A stretch of DNA of 64,000 nt, taken from NCBI GenBank assembly GCA_029262775.1, contig JAJCYR010000056.1, positions 1-64,000 on the forward strand. The letters are read 5' to 3'. How positions within the stretch are numbered: position 1 is the first letter of the stretch; each line of letters opens with the position of its first letter. The position numbers and the translations under genes are program-made. Origin of the DNA: Bacteroidota bacterium. GTDB taxonomy: Bacteria > Bacteroidota > Rhodothermia > Rhodothermales > UBA10348. Shown one piece after another: positions 7,270 through 16,336 of the stretch. The notes beneath the pieces were generated by a model. It saw only the letters and a program-made list of their open reading frames with translations, was not told where the DNA came from and made no database searches.

Positions 7270-9638
7270 GGGTACTTGCTCGGTTGGCTGCCCGAGCCGA
7301 ACGGGACATGCAGGCGCACGCTCACGTTACGGCCCGGGTCATCAATGAAATAGCGGAAGCGACTCAAATAGTCGCGGTAGGCGACATCAAACAGGTTGTT
7401 GATGTCAAGAGAAAAAGTGACTGGGACCGATCCTCTGGTCCACGTTCCCGATGTGCCAATGTGCACGAGTGTATAGCCATCCGGTGGGGGGGCAAAGTCC
7501 ACGCCCTTCGGAAAGCGGTCCTGGCGGGCAACCGCCTCCACGTCGGCGTGGACGGCGGCATCGGCCAGCCAGGAACGGTCGCGAAACGTCCACTCCAGGC
7601 CGGTACGTACACGGTCGGCAGGCATGTCAATGAGGTCGAGATCCGTGTCCGTCTCCCGGCCCCTGACAATGGAGGCTGATGCGTGCCCGCGGAGGCGGCC
7701 CACGAGCTGCGCATCCACAAAACCATCCAGTCCACGCAAGACTACGTCTCGCTGCACATACTGGAACGCCGGGAAGGTGCCCCGAATGGTAACACGCGGC
7801 TTGCTTTCCGGAAAGAGGAAGATGAAGCCGTCCATGGCGTTGCGATAGGCGCTGACCTCAAGCGTGAGACGCTCGCTGACATGACGTACCGTGGCATCCA
7901 GGTTGAGGCTGCGTTCCTCGCGCAGATCCGGGTTACCCGATTCGAACTGCGCCGTGCCGTGATGAACCCCGAAGTTGTAGAGCTCATTGATTCCCGGCGG
8001 TCGCCACGCGCGCCCCACGTTGGATGCCACTGACCAGTGCGAAAGTGGTCGCCAGATGACGCCAAATACGGCCGATACATCCGAGTACGTCGTAGTTCGC
8101 CGCACGAAGGGGCCCGAAGACTGGTTTTCCTTCGGAAACGCGCGCTGCCACCGGTAGTCGTATCGAAGGCCTGTGTCAAAGGTCAGTTTGTCGGTGACCC
8201 ACATCTCGTGGACGAATCCGCTGACCGTTGTGGAGCGGAAGTTGGGAATGAGAAAACCCGACTCGCCGTTCCGGTTGCCCTGCGTGGTAAACGTAGTGCC
8301 GACGTTGCCCGTGACGTTGCCTCGGGGCCGTTGCCGCACGCGTGCATCGGCCGACCAGGTGCGCAGATTCAGCGAAAAAGCAGGGTCTTTGTCCGGATTG
8401 CCGAAGCGCCGGTGAGCGTCGAACTCCGAGCGGCGGTTGGACTGGAATCCGGACTGGACTTCGAGCCAGTCTCCACTCGGCAAACCGGTATGCGCACTCA
8501 GTGAAATAAGGTCATGCCGTATTTCCTGCTTGGGGGCATCGATGTCGAACGTGAAGTCAAAGTCCACTGCGGGTTCACCCCGTTCAATGGCGCGCATCAG
8601 ATCGTCAAAGTTTCCGATATGGGCACCCGTGAAGAGGCCCAGGGTCGTGCCAAAATGCGATGTATGCAGTCTGAAACCAGATTGTCCGCGGTGCCAACCC
8701 AGCGTGCCGGCAATATCCGTCTCCTGAAACCCGGAGTTGCCGATCACGTGGTCTGGCGTCTGGGAGTCGCCCGCCTTGCGCACGCTGCCCTGCAGGCGCC
8801 AGGCCCAATGCGAGCCCTGGCCTTGGCCCATAGCGGCCGATAACGCGCCCTGCCGGTTGTTGGAGAACGCATTCATTGACACGGTTCCCGTGAGCGATTT
8901 GCCAAATGGCAACTCCTCGGGTTCGATCCGGACAACACCCCCGATGGCACCTACGCCGTACTCAACACCTGCAGCACCGCGGATTACCTCAATGCGGCCG
9001 GCAGAGAACGGGTCGATTTCTGGGGCGTGCTCGCCGCCCCACTGTTGACCCTCCTGCTGGACGCCTGCATTTACTACCACGATCCGTTGACTGTGCAGCC
9101 CGCGGATGACAGGTTTCGAAATCGACGGACCGGTGGTGAGTGTCGTGACGCCTGGAAGTTCGGCCAGCATGCCGCCGAGCGTTTGACCGCGCATGTCTTC
9201 AAGTTCCCGGGTTTCCAGCACGGCAACGGATCGGGTAGATCGCGTCAACATGACATCTGCCTGCGATTCGGCAGATACGACAGCTTCTCGGAGCTTATAG
9301 GTCATTTCAGCGAGCTCAGCATTGAATTCGTTTTCGCCCGAAATCACGCGGATTCTCCGGCGAAGAGGTTCAAATCCGATGAAACGGAACTCCACAAGGA
9401 CCGAATCGAGGGGAAGCCCCTCCATGCGGTAGTAACCGTCTTTATTGGTAAGAGTCCCTCTGTCAAGTTCAGGAAGCAACACCTGGACCATCTCGACGGG
9501 ATCACCGCTGGTCGTGGTGACCGTACCTGACAACGTTTGGGAACGTGCGGAATATGAGGATACAATGACGAGAAAGAAGGATGCCCACGCCGCCAAACAG
9601 CGACGCAGGACGCATCCAGATGGAAGCGAACAGAGCAC
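7266..9638 (-). CDS. TonB-dependent receptor, ZnuD-like (probable zinc/metal)
   Basis: Outer-membrane gated channel driven by TonB-ExbBD. An N-terminal signal peptide is followed by a carboxypeptidase-regulatory-like beta domain (about 35-115), the plug domain with PVIRGLHSQRIVVVNAGVQQEGQQWGGEHAPEID and VIRGAAGVEYGVGAIGGVVRIEP (about 170-245), and a beta barrel to residue 790. The QQWGGEHAPEID segment is characteristic of ZnuD-type zinc receptors. Barrel strands end in a typical VRLHVPFG-type C-terminus. It lies just downstream of the ABC zinc transporter genes and overlaps the small lipoprotein gene, which supports metal uptake. Exact substrate is inferred. Confidence 0.9.
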   Translation of the reverse strand: MLCSLPSGCVLRRCLAAWASFFLVIVSSYSARSQTLSGTVTTTSGDPVEMVQVLLPELDRGTLTNKDGYYRMEGLPLDSVLVEFRFIGFEPLRRRIRVISGENEFNAELAEMTYKLREAVVSAESQADVMLTRSTRSVAVLETRELEDMRGQTLGGMLAELPGVTTLTTGPSISKPVIRGLHSQRIVVVNAGVQQEGQQWGGEHAPEIDPFSAGRIEVIRGAAGVEYGVGAIGGVVRIEPEELPFGKSLTGTVSMNAFSNNRQGALSAAMGQGQGSHWAWRLQGSVRKAGDSQTPDHVIGNSGFQETDIAGTLGWHRGQSGFRLHTSHFGTTLGLFTGAHIGNFDDLMRAIERGEPAVDFDFTFDIDAPKQEIRHDLISLSAHTGLPSGDWLEVQSGFQSNRRSEFDAHRRFGNPDKDPAFSLNLRTWSADARVRQRPRGNVTGNVGTTFTTQGNRNGESGFLIPNFRSTTVSGFVHEMWVTDKLTFDTGLRYDYRWQRAFPKENQSSGPFVRRTTTYSDVSAVFGVIWRPLSHWSVASNVGRAWRPPGINELYNFGVHHGTAQFESGNPDLREERSLNLDATVRHVSERLTLEVSAYRNAMDGFIFLFPESKPRVTIRGTFPAFQYVQRDVVLRGLDGFVDAQLVGRLRGHASASIVRGRETDTDLDLIDMPADRVRTGLEWTFRDRSWLADAAVHADVEAVARQDRFPKGVDFAPPPDGYTLVHIGTSGTWTRGSVPVTFSLDINNLFDVAYRDYLSRFRYFIDDPGRNVSVRLHVPFGSGSQPSKYP

Positions 9639-9691
9639 GGAGGTAACCGGGAATAGACTTGCGAAACCGGGGATTCAGGACAGGGAATCGG

Positions 9692-10045
9692 TTACGCGAG
9701 CGGCGGTCCTCGGCAGAGGAGGGCCCGAACAGACTGTTGGGCACGGATATCGAGGGAACGATGCTGCCGGTTGGGGCTCTTCCAGAGCGGAATAGCCTCC
9801 TCGAGCCCAGCCGTGGTTACCGTATCGGGCGTCCGCTGCTGAAACACACATTCCGAACCGTGAAGGGTTGAATGGTGTGGTTCGAACGCAGGGCCATGTT
9901 CGGCATGACCACGATGGGATCCGTCACCCGCCTCCTGGTGCGAGAGCCTGTGCAGGAGCGGCGCCATACTACCGCCAAACAGCACCACCCATGTCAGCAT
10001 CAGACCGATGCTGGCTGAGAGTCTGTTGGAGCGGAATGTGTGCAT
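9692..10045 (-). CDS. Small His-rich membrane/exported protein in metal-uptake operon
   Basis: 117 residues from the ATG at 10045. An N-terminal hydrophobic segment (LMLTWVVLFGGSMAPLLHRL) is followed by a His-rich stretch with about nine His in 25 residues (HRGHAEHGP...EPHHSTLHGSEC). It recalls DUF2946-like small proteins that accompany copper/zinc TonB receptors, but the match is not firm. The longer frame reaching 10396 overlaps the permease gene and is rejected. Position between the permease and the receptor supports metal binding or sensing in the periplasm. Gene reality is moderately supported. Confidence 0.55.
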   Translation of the reverse strand: MHTFRSNRLSASIGLMLTWVVLFGGSMAPLLHRLSHQEAGDGSHRGHAEHGPAFEPHHSTLHGSECVFQQRTPDTVTTAGLEEAIPLWKSPNRQHRSLDIRAQQSVRALLCRGPPLA

Positions 10046-10119
10046 GATCCGGGCCGTGACAATAGGTGGCGCATGTAAATGCACGTCGGTTGTCGGGGGT
10101 TCCGCGGAATGCGGCCTGA

Positions 10120-10935
10120 TTATGCGTGGCCGTTTGAAAAACGGTATTTCAGCCAGGCAAGCAAGAAGGCCAGAGACTGCAGCAGTACCACGGCCGCACC
10201 GGAGGGCAGGTCTACCGTCCACGACAGGTATAGGCCCGTCAGTGTGGACGCGGTCGAGATCAGCACGGCACCGATCGTCATACCGCCAAAACTGGTCGCC
10301 ACCAGACGCGCGGCGGCGGCAGGAATGACGAGCCATGCCGACACCAGAAGAATACCGACCATTTTTATGGAGACAACCAGTGTCAGTGCAACACACAGCG
10401 TAAGCACAAGGCTGTCACGACCCACGGCAATGCCCTGGGCCCTGGCCGCCTCTTCATCAAAGGACGCATACGCCCATCGTCCCCAATAGCGGGGCAGGGT
10501 ACCTGCGGCGATACCCAAAAGCCCGGCAGACAGCCAAACATCCAGCGATCCAAGTCCAAGGATGGATCCGAACAGGTAGGAGAAGGCGTCTACTGGCGAT
10601 CCCTCCCGAAAAGATAGAAACAGAAGCCCCAACGCGACTGAAACAGAGAACAGAATACCAATTGCCGTGTCCGAGGAGACGTGCCGGGTACTGCGCAGGA
10701 CATGAATGCAGATGGCTACCGCAGCCGTGAACGGCAGGGCTACCCAGAGCGGTTCGGTTCCGAGCAGAAGCCCAAGCGCAATACCGCCGAAAGCGGCATG
10801 GGCCAGGCCTGCTCCCAGAAAGCTCATGCGACGTTGCACAACGAACGAGCCGTAATAGCCACCCACAACCGACAGCAGGATGCCCGCCAGTACGGCGCGT
10901 TGCATGAACGGATAGCTCAGCCAGAACTCAGTCAT
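10120..10935 (-). CDS. znuB: Zinc/manganese ABC transporter permease (ZnuB-like)
   Basis: Inner-membrane channel of a cluster-9 metal ABC importer. The start MTEFWLSYPFMQRAVLAG is chosen over an ATG six codons upstream because it matches the family. Multiple hydrophobic helices cover the whole 271 residues; the ABC-3 permease signature is seen in GLAHAAFGGIALGLLLG and in SIKMVGILLVSAWLVIPAAAARL near 200. The gene start overlaps the end of the ATPase gene by eight bases. Substrate zinc is inferred from the partner binding protein and receptor; manganese cannot be excluded. Confidence 0.93.
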   Translation of the reverse strand: MTEFWLSYPFMQRAVLAGILLSVVGGYYGSFVVQRRMSFLGAGLAHAAFGGIALGLLLGTEPLWVALPFTAAVAICIHVLRSTRHVSSDTAIGILFSVSVALGLLFLSFREGSPVDAFSYLFGSILGLGSLDVWLSAGLLGIAAGTLPRYWGRWAYASFDEEAARAQGIAVGRDSLVLTLCVALTLVVSIKMVGILLVSAWLVIPAAAARLVATSFGGMTIGAVLISTASTLTGLYLSWTVDLPSGAAVVLLQSLAFLLAWLKYRFSNGHA

Positions 10936-11653
10936 GGGTATTCCCCCGTCCAATCACGTCGTGAGAGTGCCCGACATGCCCAAAAGCTTCGCGAATGGCC
11001 TGATCGGTAAGCGCCTCGGAGGGGATCCCGGACGCAATAGTGTGTCCATTGAGCAACAGGATGTTTGTGGCATGATGGAAGGCGACATCCCAATCGTGCG
11101 TGACCATCACGATGGCCATGTTGCTCGACTTGCGACAGGAATCCAGAATGTCGTAAAGGTCCGTGGTGCCGGCATGATCTACGCCTGCCTCTGGTTCATC
11201 CAGAATGACGAGAGGCGGGTTGCTGACCAGGGCGCGTGCAAGATAGACGCGTTGCAACTCGCCGCCGGAAAGGTCGGCGAGTTGAGACCCGGCCAGATGC
11301 CCGGCTCCCACCTTTGAGAGCGCCTCGAGAACCGGTGTGCGTTCATGTACGGACAGGTGCCATGGCCACCGGCCCCGCAGGCCGGAGGCTACCAGGTCCA
11401 CTGGTGTCGCGGGGAACGTCCGATCGAGCGTCTTGGTCTGTGGGATATAGCCGACCGTGGAGGCCCGAGGTGTTACACGAATGGTGCCAGCCGATACGGG
11501 AATGAGTCCGAGAATGGCACGAATGAGCGTGGATTTGCCACCTCCATTTGGACCCATGACGGCGACAAAATCTCCGGAAGCTGCGTGAAGTGAGACATCC
11601 TGCAGTACGCACCTCCTGCCCAGCGTTACGGATATATGGTCAACGTGCAGCAT
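10928..11653 (-). CDS. znuC: Zinc/manganese ABC transporter ATP-binding protein (ZnuC-like)
   Basis: Cytoplasmic ATPase energising metal import. Walker A GPNGGGKST is at about 34-42, the Q-loop is in YIPQTK, the signature is LSGGELQRVYLARAL, Walker B is PLVILDEPEAG, and the H-loop is MVTHDWD. I use the ATG at 11653 (MLHVDHISVTLGRR); an in-frame ATG three codons upstream (11662) is possible. Either way the start overlaps the end of the binding-protein gene, so translation is probably coupled. About 241 residues, family length. Confidence 0.93.
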   Translation of the reverse strand: MLHVDHISVTLGRRCVLQDVSLHAASGDFVAVMGPNGGGKSTLIRAILGLIPVSAGTIRVTPRASTVGYIPQTKTLDRTFPATPVDLVASGLRGRWPWHLSVHERTPVLEALSKVGAGHLAGSQLADLSGGELQRVYLARALVSNPPLVILDEPEAGVDHAGTTDLYDILDSCRKSSNMAIVMVTHDWDVAFHHATNILLLNGHTIASGIPSEALTDQAIREAFGHVGHSHDVIGRGNTHD

Positions 11654-12569
11654 TAATTTCACGTGCGGCGTACCGGATGAATTCGGTATAGGTGTCGAAT
11701 CCGTGCCCAGTGGGTTCCAGCAGTACGAGGTTCAGCCCCGCATCGGAAGCAATCTGTTCCATGGAGGAGGACATCATGGATTTTTGTGAGACGAGTGCCC
11801 TCGCCGCAAGGTCCCGTGCAATATCGAGCAGTTCCGCCAGTTCAGACGGCGCGACCATGTCACCGGGTACGCGCTGAATGGGACCCGCATAGGATACGTC
11901 ATACCGGTCCAACAGGGGATGAATAAAAGGGAGAGCGGTGAGTAGGGGTGGACGTGAATTTGAAAACCCCGATTCGCGAAACAGGTCGAGAAGTTCCCGG
12001 TCGAGTGCTCCCAGCGTATCAGAGAAACGGGCGACACGCGTATCCATACCATGGCAGGTTTCCGGAACCTGGCGGCACAGGGCGTCTCCCAGTTCCGGCA
12101 GAATGGCACGGACATGAACGGGGTCCATCCAGATATGCCCATTTTCCTCTCCACGGTCATGGCCCGCGTGGTCCTGCTCACTTTCGAGGAGAATAACCGG
12201 TCCCGGGGTCAGACGCATGGCCCACCCATCCAGGTGGGGATGGACGGCGATCAGAACCGGGCTCTGGTCCAGCAGAACGCCATGGGAAGGACTTGGCTCG
12301 AAGGCATGGGGTGAGCCGCCAGAGGGCAGGAGGGCAGTCCATGTCATGCCTTCCGGCAACAGGGGCTCCGTGATGAGTCCTACGATAGGGAGACTGACGA
12401 CGACGACGGGCTGGCCCGTTGGGTTTGCGTTGTCGGATGGACCGTCAGTGACGCGGCATGACGTCAGTACGACGGAGCACGATACCGCGAGCGCACCGAA
12501 GCAGACGGTCCGGGCGCGGAGCAGGATAGATGCCAGGAAAGTGGGCCGTATGGCATGCAAGCGCATCAT
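11640..12569 (-). CDS. znuA: Zinc-binding periplasmic lipoprotein of ABC importer (ZnuA-like)
   Basis: Substrate-binding protein of the metal importer, anchored as a lipoprotein (lipobox VLTSC, Cys38). The 309-residue protein has the cluster-9 fold with the expected metal ligands: His88 in GSPHAFEPSP, His145 in NGHIWMDP, a third His in ALPFIHPLLDRY, and an acidic residue in GHGFDTYTEFI near the end. A short His/Asp loop (DHAGHDRGEENGH, about 133-145) replaces the longer His-rich loop of zinc-specific ZnuA. The start overlaps the epimerase stop by four bases. Zinc rather than manganese is favoured but not proven. Confidence 0.9.
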   Translation of the reverse strand: MMRLHAIRPTFLASILLRARTVCFGALAVSCSVVLTSCRVTDGPSDNANPTGQPVVVVSLPIVGLITEPLLPEGMTWTALLPSGGSPHAFEPSPSHGVLLDQSPVLIAVHPHLDGWAMRLTPGPVILLESEQDHAGHDRGEENGHIWMDPVHVRAILPELGDALCRQVPETCHGMDTRVARFSDTLGALDRELLDLFRESGFSNSRPPLLTALPFIHPLLDRYDVSYAGPIQRVPGDMVAPSELAELLDIARDLAARALVSQKSMMSSSMEQIASDAGLNLVLLEPTGHGFDTYTEFIRYAAREINAAR

Positions 12570-13543
12570 GACAGCGCATCTGCGATCCGCCAGGCGGTCT
12601 CATCAAATGGCCGCGGCGCAAATCCCAGTTTCGTTCTGGCTTTGGTGTTGTCAAAGCAGGACGTGGAGGTTGAGATTCGCGCAGATTCGCGCGTAATCAT
12701 CGGTCGGAATCGCAACAGCCAGCCGATGGTTTCGGAAACGGTGGCCACGGCAAGCAACAGGCGGGGTGGGATGGAACGCCGGGGTGGCTGAACACCGAGG
12801 GCTCGAGCCAGCGTTTCAATCAGGTCCTTCCACGTGAGATTGTGTCCTCCAAGGATGTAGCGTTCTCCGATCGCACCACGTGCCAGCGCAGCCAGTGTGC
12901 CGGAAACTACATCTTCGACGTCGACCACGTTGGTACTGCCAGGTGGATAAAAGGGAAGGCGACACCTGTGAATCTGCTCCACGAGCTGTGTGGTGTTTTC
13001 TCCGGAGCGCCCAGGGCCCATGATCAGCGACGGATTCACCATGACCGCCGAAAGTCCCTCGGCGACAGCGCGATGTACCTCCAGTTCGGCGAGATACTTG
13101 GAATGGGCATAGCCGGTGAAGATTCCGGAATCGGACCACGACGACTCTTCGTCCCTGCAGTCTTCTGGCGTCAGGCTGCGCCCAAGTGCCGATATGCTCG
13201 AAACGTGCACAAATCTGGGTGTACCCATCTCCAGGGCGACGTTGAGTACGTGCCTCGTGCCCTCGACGTTGGTTCGATACAGGGTCCTGTGCGATCGCTT
13301 CCCGTCGAAAGCTACGGACGCAGCGGCATGAAATACGGCATGCGCACCTTCCATGCCGCTGCGCAGAGCCAATCCGTCAAACAGGTCGCCCGCAATGTAG
13401 GTTACCCGGTCGGTCACGTTCGACAACAGGTCGGTTCGGGACGAGTTGCGCCTCAGAACACGAACCTCGTGGCCATCACCTACGAGACGCCTTACAAGGT
13501 GTGAACCAAGGAATCCGGTCCCACCCGTGACAAAATATATCAT
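12566..13543 (-). CDS. NAD-dependent epimerase/dehydratase (extended SDR)
   Basis: 325-residue Rossmann-fold oxidoreductase of the dihydroflavonol-reductase/hopanoid-associated sugar epimerase type. Seen: TGGTGFLGSHLVRRL (7-21) for NAD(P) binding, AGDLFD, VSSISALG, and the catalytic Tyr145-x3-Lys149 in GYAHSKYLAE. Substrate cannot be told from sequence; likely a nucleotide sugar or a cyclic carbonyl compound. It overlaps both neighbours by four bases, so it is part of one operon with the biotin-carrier protein upstream and the metal importer downstream, although no functional link is obvious. Confidence 0.88.
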   Translation of the reverse strand: MIYFVTGGTGFLGSHLVRRLVGDGHEVRVLRRNSSRTDLLSNVTDRVTYIAGDLFDGLALRSGMEGAHAVFHAAASVAFDGKRSHRTLYRTNVEGTRHVLNVALEMGTPRFVHVSSISALGRSLTPEDCRDEESSWSDSGIFTGYAHSKYLAELEVHRAVAEGLSAVMVNPSLIMGPGRSGENTTQLVEQIHRCRLPFYPPGSTNVVDVEDVVSGTLAALARGAIGERYILGGHNLTWKDLIETLARALGVQPPRRSIPPRLLLAVATVSETIGWLLRFRPMITRESARISTSTSCFDNTKARTKLGFAPRPFDETAWRIADALS

Positions 13544-14046
13544 GAAGCGAACTCCATGAGTACCTGCTTTTTGCCGACAGCCTGGCCAGCGGTGACGTGT
13601 ACGGCTTCCACGACACAGTCTGCATCAGCACGCAGTTCATTCTCCATCTTCATGGCCTCCAGCACGAGCAGTGGGTGACCGGCAGCAACGTGTTCTCCAG
13701 GAGACACGGCAACCGAGAGAACGAGTCCGGGCATGGGTGCCAGAAGCTCACGTTCGGCTGCGGAGGCAGTCGGGTCGTATCCCCAGGACTCAAGCAGTTG
13801 ATCCTTTTCATCCCGCACCATGACATCTACGGCATGATGTCGCGACCATATACGCAGATGCTTGGCATCCTGCTGCAATATTGTCATGGGGTAGCAGATA
13901 CCATCATGACGGAGAATGAACGATGATCCGGAGATGCGCATCAGTGACGTGCCGAGCGTCGCCGCGTCGGAGGTGCCTGGTGGGCTGACCGGGAGGGGAG
14001 CTCCACGACCCACATCTACCGTATAGGGTGTCTTATCCTTTTCCAT
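13540..14046 (-). CDS. Biotin/lipoyl attachment-domain protein (BCCP-like)
   Basis: 168 residues. The C-terminal 70 residues are a biotinyl domain with the hammerhead motif EAMKMEN and target Lys133, preceded by LLAPMPGLVLSVAVSPGEHV. The N-terminal half (about 35-95) resembles the domain that precedes the biotin domain in acyl-CoA carboxylase alpha chains. It is therefore more like the detached C-terminal part of a propionyl/acetyl-CoA carboxylase or a decarboxylase gamma subunit than like AccB. No carboxyltransferase or biotin carboxylase gene lies in the window. First gene of the minus-strand operon and divergent from pfkA. Confidence 0.9.
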   Translation of the reverse strand: MEKDKTPYTVDVGRGAPLPVSPPGTSDAATLGTSLMRISGSSFILRHDGICYPMTILQQDAKHLRIWSRHHAVDVMVRDEKDQLLESWGYDPTASAAERELLAPMPGLVLSVAVSPGEHVAAGHPLLVLEAMKMENELRADADCVVEAVHVTAGQAVGKKQVLMEFAS

Positions 14047-14136
14047 ACCGGAAGATACGCCAGATTTTCAACGGTGGGCAAGAACATGTGCTGGCGCCAA
14101 GGCATTGGAGGCGCTCAACCGAGTGATAAAACCAGC

Positions 14137-15120
14137 ATGGATACCATCCGGCGAATAGGAGTTTTTACATCTGGTGGCGATGCGCCGGGTATGAATGCGT
14201 GTATCAGGGCGGTAGTGCGTGCCGCCGTCGGATACGATGTCGAAGTTATGGGAATCCGTCGGGGCTACCAGGGCATGATTGAGGGTGACATGGTGGAGAT
14301 GGACGGCAAGTCCGTGTCCAACATCCTCCAGAAAGGGGGCACCATTTTGAAGAGTGCACGCTCCGCGGCATTTCGGACGACAGAGGGACGGCAGGAAGCA
14401 GCACGGCAACTGGCCGTTAACGGCATTGACGGGCTGGTTGCCATTGGTGGAGACGGGACGTTGCATGGCGCATCGCTCTTATACGATGAATACAAGATCC
14501 CGCTCGTTGGATGTCCGGGCACCATTGATAACGACCTTTTCGGTACAGATGAGACCGTCGGATTTGACACGGCCCTCAATACGGCCATTCAAAACATTGA
14601 CCGGATCCGTGACACGGCCGATGCCCATGATCGGTTGTTTCTGGTTGAGGTGATGGGCCGCGATGCGGGATTCATTGCCCTGCACTCGGGGATTGGTGGC
14701 GGTGCGGAGATGGTCCTTATTCCCGAGACGCTGACGGGCATTGATGACTTCAAGAGCCATATACACTCTCTCATGTCGGCCCAGCACAGAAGCTCAATCG
14801 TGGTGGTGGCCGAGGGCGACGAACTCGGGGGGGCGACTGAAATTGCTGAGGCTCTCAGAAAGGACGCAGATTTTGACAGGATAGACCTGCGCGTCTGTAT
14901 ACTGGGTCATACCCAGCGTGGTGGCTCGCCGACGGCTCGGGACCGGGTGCTGGCGAGCCGGCTCGGGGTGGCCGCTGTTGACGCGCTCATGGAAGGACAC
15001 AACAACGTCATGGTGGGAATCATCAACGGTGACGTACGGCTGACCCCGTCCCGAAACGTGTGGAGTCGCAAGAAAAACATCAATTACGAACTGCTCAAGC
15101 TTACACAACTGCTCAGCTGA
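14137..15120 (+). CDS. pfkA: ATP-dependent 6-phosphofructokinase
   Basis: Phosphorylates fructose-6-phosphate, committing carbon to glycolysis. The start at 14137 gives the canonical MDTIRRIGVFTSGGDAPGMNA; the in-frame ATG 21 codons upstream adds non-family sequence. GGDGT at 104-108 and PGTIDND at 127-133 indicate ATP rather than pyrophosphate use (PPi enzymes carry GGDD and PKTIDND). Also seen: DETVGFDTALNT and MGRDAGFIAL. At 327 residues it is close to the 320 of E. coli PfkA. It is followed one base later by menG. Confidence 0.96.
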   Translation: MDTIRRIGVFTSGGDAPGMNACIRAVVRAAVGYDVEVMGIRRGYQGMIEGDMVEMDGKSVSNILQKGGTILKSARSAAFRTTEGRQEAARQLAVNGIDGLVAIGGDGTLHGASLLYDEYKIPLVGCPGTIDNDLFGTDETVGFDTALNTAIQNIDRIRDTADAHDRLFLVEVMGRDAGFIALHSGIGGGAEMVLIPETLTGIDDFKSHIHSLMSAQHRSSIVVVAEGDELGGATEIAEALRKDADFDRIDLRVCILGHTQRGGSPTARDRVLASRLGVAAVDALMEGHNNVMVGIINGDVRLTPSRNVWSRKKNINYELLKLTQLLS

Positions 15121-15121
15121 C

Positions 15122-15859
15122 ATGACGACACGCAACGCGCCGCCCATTGGCAGGGTGGAGGGCAAGAAGCCAGCCGTTGAAGCGATGTTCAACACCATCG
15201 CTCCGCGGTATGACCTGCTCAACCGGGTACTCAGCGGGGGTATTGACCAGCGCTGGCGCAAACGTGTGGTTGCAGAAGTTCTCAATACGTCGCCCTCGCG
15301 CATACTCGATGTAGCGACCGGTACAGCCGACCTGGCTATCATGGCTGCGAGGAAGGGGGTACCCGAGGTGGTGGGTGTGGATATAGCGGAAGATATGCTC
15401 GCCGTGGGACGCGAAAAAATTATCCGGGCAGACCTGGAGGAGCGTGTCACCCTGCAGCGCGGCGACGCTGAGAAACTTCCCTTCTCAGACAATCAATTTG
15501 ACGCCGTGATGGTCTCTTTCGGTGTGCGGAATTTCGAGGATCTGGATGAGGGTCTCTCCCAGATCTTCCGTGTATTGAGGCCCGGCGGGCAACTGCACGT
15601 GCTTGAATTCAGCAGACCTTCGGCGTTTCCCGTTAAACAGGTCTATGGGTTTTATAACCGGTTCGTCCTTCCGGCCATTGGTCGCCTTGTCTCAGGCGAT
15701 TCAGGCGCATATACCTATTTGCCCGAATCGATTGCCGTTTTTCCTGAAGGAGACGTCTTTTTAAGGCATCTGCGCGAAGCAGGTTTTGCTGACACCCACG
15801 GGACCCGTCTGACGTTCGGAGTGGCTTCGCACTATGTGGGCGCCAAGCCGGTTCGCTGA
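15122..15859 (+). CDS. menG: Demethylmenaquinone methyltransferase
   Basis: Methylates the ring of demethylmenaquinone in the last step of menaquinone synthesis (UbiE/MenG family). Family marks are VEAMFNTIAPRYDLLNRVLSGG near the N-terminus, SAM motif I DVATGTADLAI, the MVSFGVRNFEDLDEGL motif, LEFSRPSAFPVKQVYGFYNRFVLPAIG, and the C-terminal FGVASHYVGAKP. The 245 residues are typical. The spacing of one base after pfkA suggests one transcript. Menaquinone fits a Bacteroidota-type respiratory chain. Confidence 0.95.
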   Translation: MTTRNAPPIGRVEGKKPAVEAMFNTIAPRYDLLNRVLSGGIDQRWRKRVVAEVLNTSPSRILDVATGTADLAIMAARKGVPEVVGVDIAEDMLAVGREKIIRADLEERVTLQRGDAEKLPFSDNQFDAVMVSFGVRNFEDLDEGLSQIFRVLRPGGQLHVLEFSRPSAFPVKQVYGFYNRFVLPAIGRLVSGDSGAYTYLPESIAVFPEGDVFLRHLREAGFADTHGTRLTFGVASHYVGAKPVR

Positions 15860-15895
15860 CTACAGGCCCTATGTAAAGCCAGTACGGAACCGGTG

Positions 15896-16321
15896 TCAGG
15901 AGGCGTCGCGGTACTTTATGAGCAGTGTTTCGTTTTGGCCGTCCAGGTGACGGTACTCGACTTTATCCATCAGTTTTCGCATCAGATGAACGCCGAAGCC
16001 ACCTGATTTTTTCTGCCGCACAAACGTGGCGAGGTCTGGTTCCCGGTAGGAATCCTGATCGAATTTTTTACCCTGGTCCCGAATGCGTACCACCAGACGG
16101 TCTTCGAAGGTGAGGATGGTAATTTCAATCAGGTGGCCGCCTTCATTTCCATAGGCATGCTCAATCACGTTGGCGCAGGCCTCATCGACCGCCATCTTGA
16201 CGCTCTCAACGGCTGTTGCCGGCAAGGAGGCCGCCGCGGCATGCTTACCTACGAAACACCGGACTCTGTCCAGGTTTTTCGTAGTGCTGCGGATGAGGAG
16301 GCTATGTTCGGTAATGGACAC
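15896..16321 (-). CDS. Anti-sigma-factor-type serine/threonine kinase (RsbW-like)
   Basis: 141-residue HATPase_c_2 protein. The GHKL ATP-binding boxes are visible: N-box DEACANVIEHAY (about 68-79), G1-box IRDQGKKFD, and G2-box GGFGVHLMRKLMDKV. Such proteins phosphorylate a STAS antagonist and bind a sigma factor or another regulator. It lies 15 bases downstream of the STAS gene, forming an RsbV-RsbW-like pair. No sigma factor or PP2C phosphatase is encoded nearby, so the output is unknown. Confidence 0.88.
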   Translation of the reverse strand: MSITEHSLLIRSTTKNLDRVRCFVGKHAAAASLPATAVESVKMAVDEACANVIEHAYGNEGGHLIEITILTFEDRLVVRIRDQGKKFDQDSYREPDLATFVRQKKSGGFGVHLMRKLMDKVEYRHLDGQNETLLIKYRDAS

Positions 16322-16336
16322 GCGGGGCGCACGGGC

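Noticed and set aside
9692-10396. 234-residue version of the His-rich protein
   Set aside because: The N-terminal half overlaps the ZnuB-like permease in another frame; only the part from 10045 looks like a real exported protein.
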